A stretch of 33,192 bases of DNA from contig NZ_JAHBZJ010000016.1 of assembly GCF_019635455.1 (NCBI RefSeq), positions 1 through 33,192 of the forward strand, written 5' to 3'. Positions 32,688 to 33,192 of this stretch are shown here, piece after piece; the first letter of the stretch is position 1, and every line of letters begins with the position of its first letter. The translations under genes and the position numbers were made by a program. Source of the stretch: Sphingomonas sp. (lineage in GTDB: Bacteria; Pseudomonadota; Alphaproteobacteria; Sphingomonadales; Sphingomonadaceae). Under the pieces are notes generated by a model. That model saw only the letters and a program-made list of their open reading frames with translations. It did not search any database and was not told where the DNA came from.

Positions 32688-33192
32688 GCGCGTTCTCCGA
32701 TCCGCTGAGCATGTGGTGCAGGCCGACGACGCGGTCAGCCACCCGGGGCGGCGTTCGCGCGATCTTAGTGAGCTGCTCGCGCGTGCCGACGAGCACGACC
32801 TGGCTCCGTCCTCGCGTGACCGCCGTATACAACCAGCTTCTGTCGCAGCGGTCGTCGAGCACAACGATCACGCGCTCGAAATCAGACCCTTGGGCACGGT
32901 GACACGTGAGCGCGTATCCCCATGAGCAATCGCGAAAGTGGCGATGCTCGATCAGCCGCTCCCGGCCATCGACTTCCACCAGCACTGCCCAGGCGGGAAG
33001 CATTCCGGCGTCGTCGCCCGCTTCCGCATCGCCGGACCATTCTCGGGTGATCTCCTGTGACGTCGCCTCTCGCAAGACGATGCCCAGGCTGCCATTCATC
33101 AGCTCCACGTCCCAATGGTTCACGTCGCATACGAACCGATCGCCCGAACTGAAGCCGGTGTCGCCTTCCGGTCCGAGAATGCGCCGGCCGCC
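32680..33192 (-). CDS. RecD-like DNA helicase, C-terminal part (runs off the window)
   Basis: The last 170 codons of a larger gene; the reading frame stays open to the window edge. It shows SF1B helicase C-terminal features: GDRFVCDVNHWDVELMNGS (RecD2-type SH3-like segment), ALTCHRAQGSDFERVIVVL (motif V/Va, usually TxHKxQGxE) and LYTAVTRGRSQVVLVG (motif VI). The ATPase Walker motifs must lie beyond 33192. Encoded just upstream of and overlapping the recombinase gene; probably an element-borne helicase or nuclease-helicase used in mobility or defence. Confidence 0.82.
   Translation of the reverse strand, partial: GGRRILGPEGDTGFSSGDRFVCDVNHWDVELMNGSLGIVLREATSQEITREWSGDAEAGDDAGMLPAWAVLVEVDGRERLIEHRHFRDCSWGYALTCHRAQGSDFERVIVVLDDRCDRSWLYTAVTRGRSQVVLVGTREQLTKIARTPPRVADRVVGLHHMLSGSENAHG

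Overview
The window looks like chromosome from a high-GC alphaproteobacterium of the Sphingomonas type (Sphingomonadales). Supporting signs are the core-gene sets (ileS-lspA-DUF3035; divK next to DUF3572; rpmG; ribF; M19 dipeptidase; thyA-folA), a TonB receptor at the head of a glycoside-hydrolase operon, and tight 4-base gene overlaps. I see no tRNA, rRNA or CRISPR array, and no gene-free stretch longer than about 300 bases.

Bases 1-18067 form a galactoside-use locus. At the left edge is the first 10 codons of a probable Fic-family gene. Next, all on the minus strand, comes an eight-gene operon (12071 down to 133): TonB-dependent receptor, lipoprotein alpha/beta hydrolase, Tat-exported GH1 glycosidase, cytoplasmic-looking GH1 glycosidase, two exported HSL-type esterases, a second lipoprotein alpha/beta hydrolase, and an exported GH42 beta-galactosidase. 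Seven of its eight genes touch, overlap by 4 bases or lie within 4 bases of the next; the receptor is separated by 8. Upstream lie a galactose/arabinose 1-dehydrogenase and a divergent SMP-30 lactonase, a FadR-type GntR regulator, and a plus-strand operon of an SGLT-like sodium/sugar symporter, 2-keto-3-deoxygalactonate kinase (dgoK) and KDPGal aldolase (dgoA). Together these give uptake, deacylation and deglycosylation of an acylated beta-galactoside and De Ley-Doudoroff catabolism of the released galactose. Galactonate dehydratase is the one step missing from the window. A shared 15-base motif lies before the receptor operon, between dehydrogenase and lactonase, and before the symporter; it is my candidate operator for the GntR regulator.

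Bases 18215-30935 are mostly housekeeping: Cds1-like L-cysteine desulfhydrase, Dps, a GDT1/TMEM165-like membrane protein with altered motifs, a small unknown protein, L33, DivK, DUF3572, a HAD hydrolase, a RidA-family protein, a TorF-type porin, DUF3035 lipoprotein, LspA, IleRS, RibF, a membrane dipeptidase and DHFR.

At the right end, thyA is broken. Only the C-terminal third, from the PFNIASY motif on, is present, and it joins the end of what looks like an integrative element carrying a tyrosine recombinase and a RecD-like helicase that runs off the window. folA sits immediately downstream of this remnant, and its only start compatible with a complete DHFR fold is a non-AUG codon (CTG) overlapping the thyA stop. 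An essential nucleotide gene interrupted by an integrative element, with folA translation probably coupled to the remnant, is the most unusual thing in the window.
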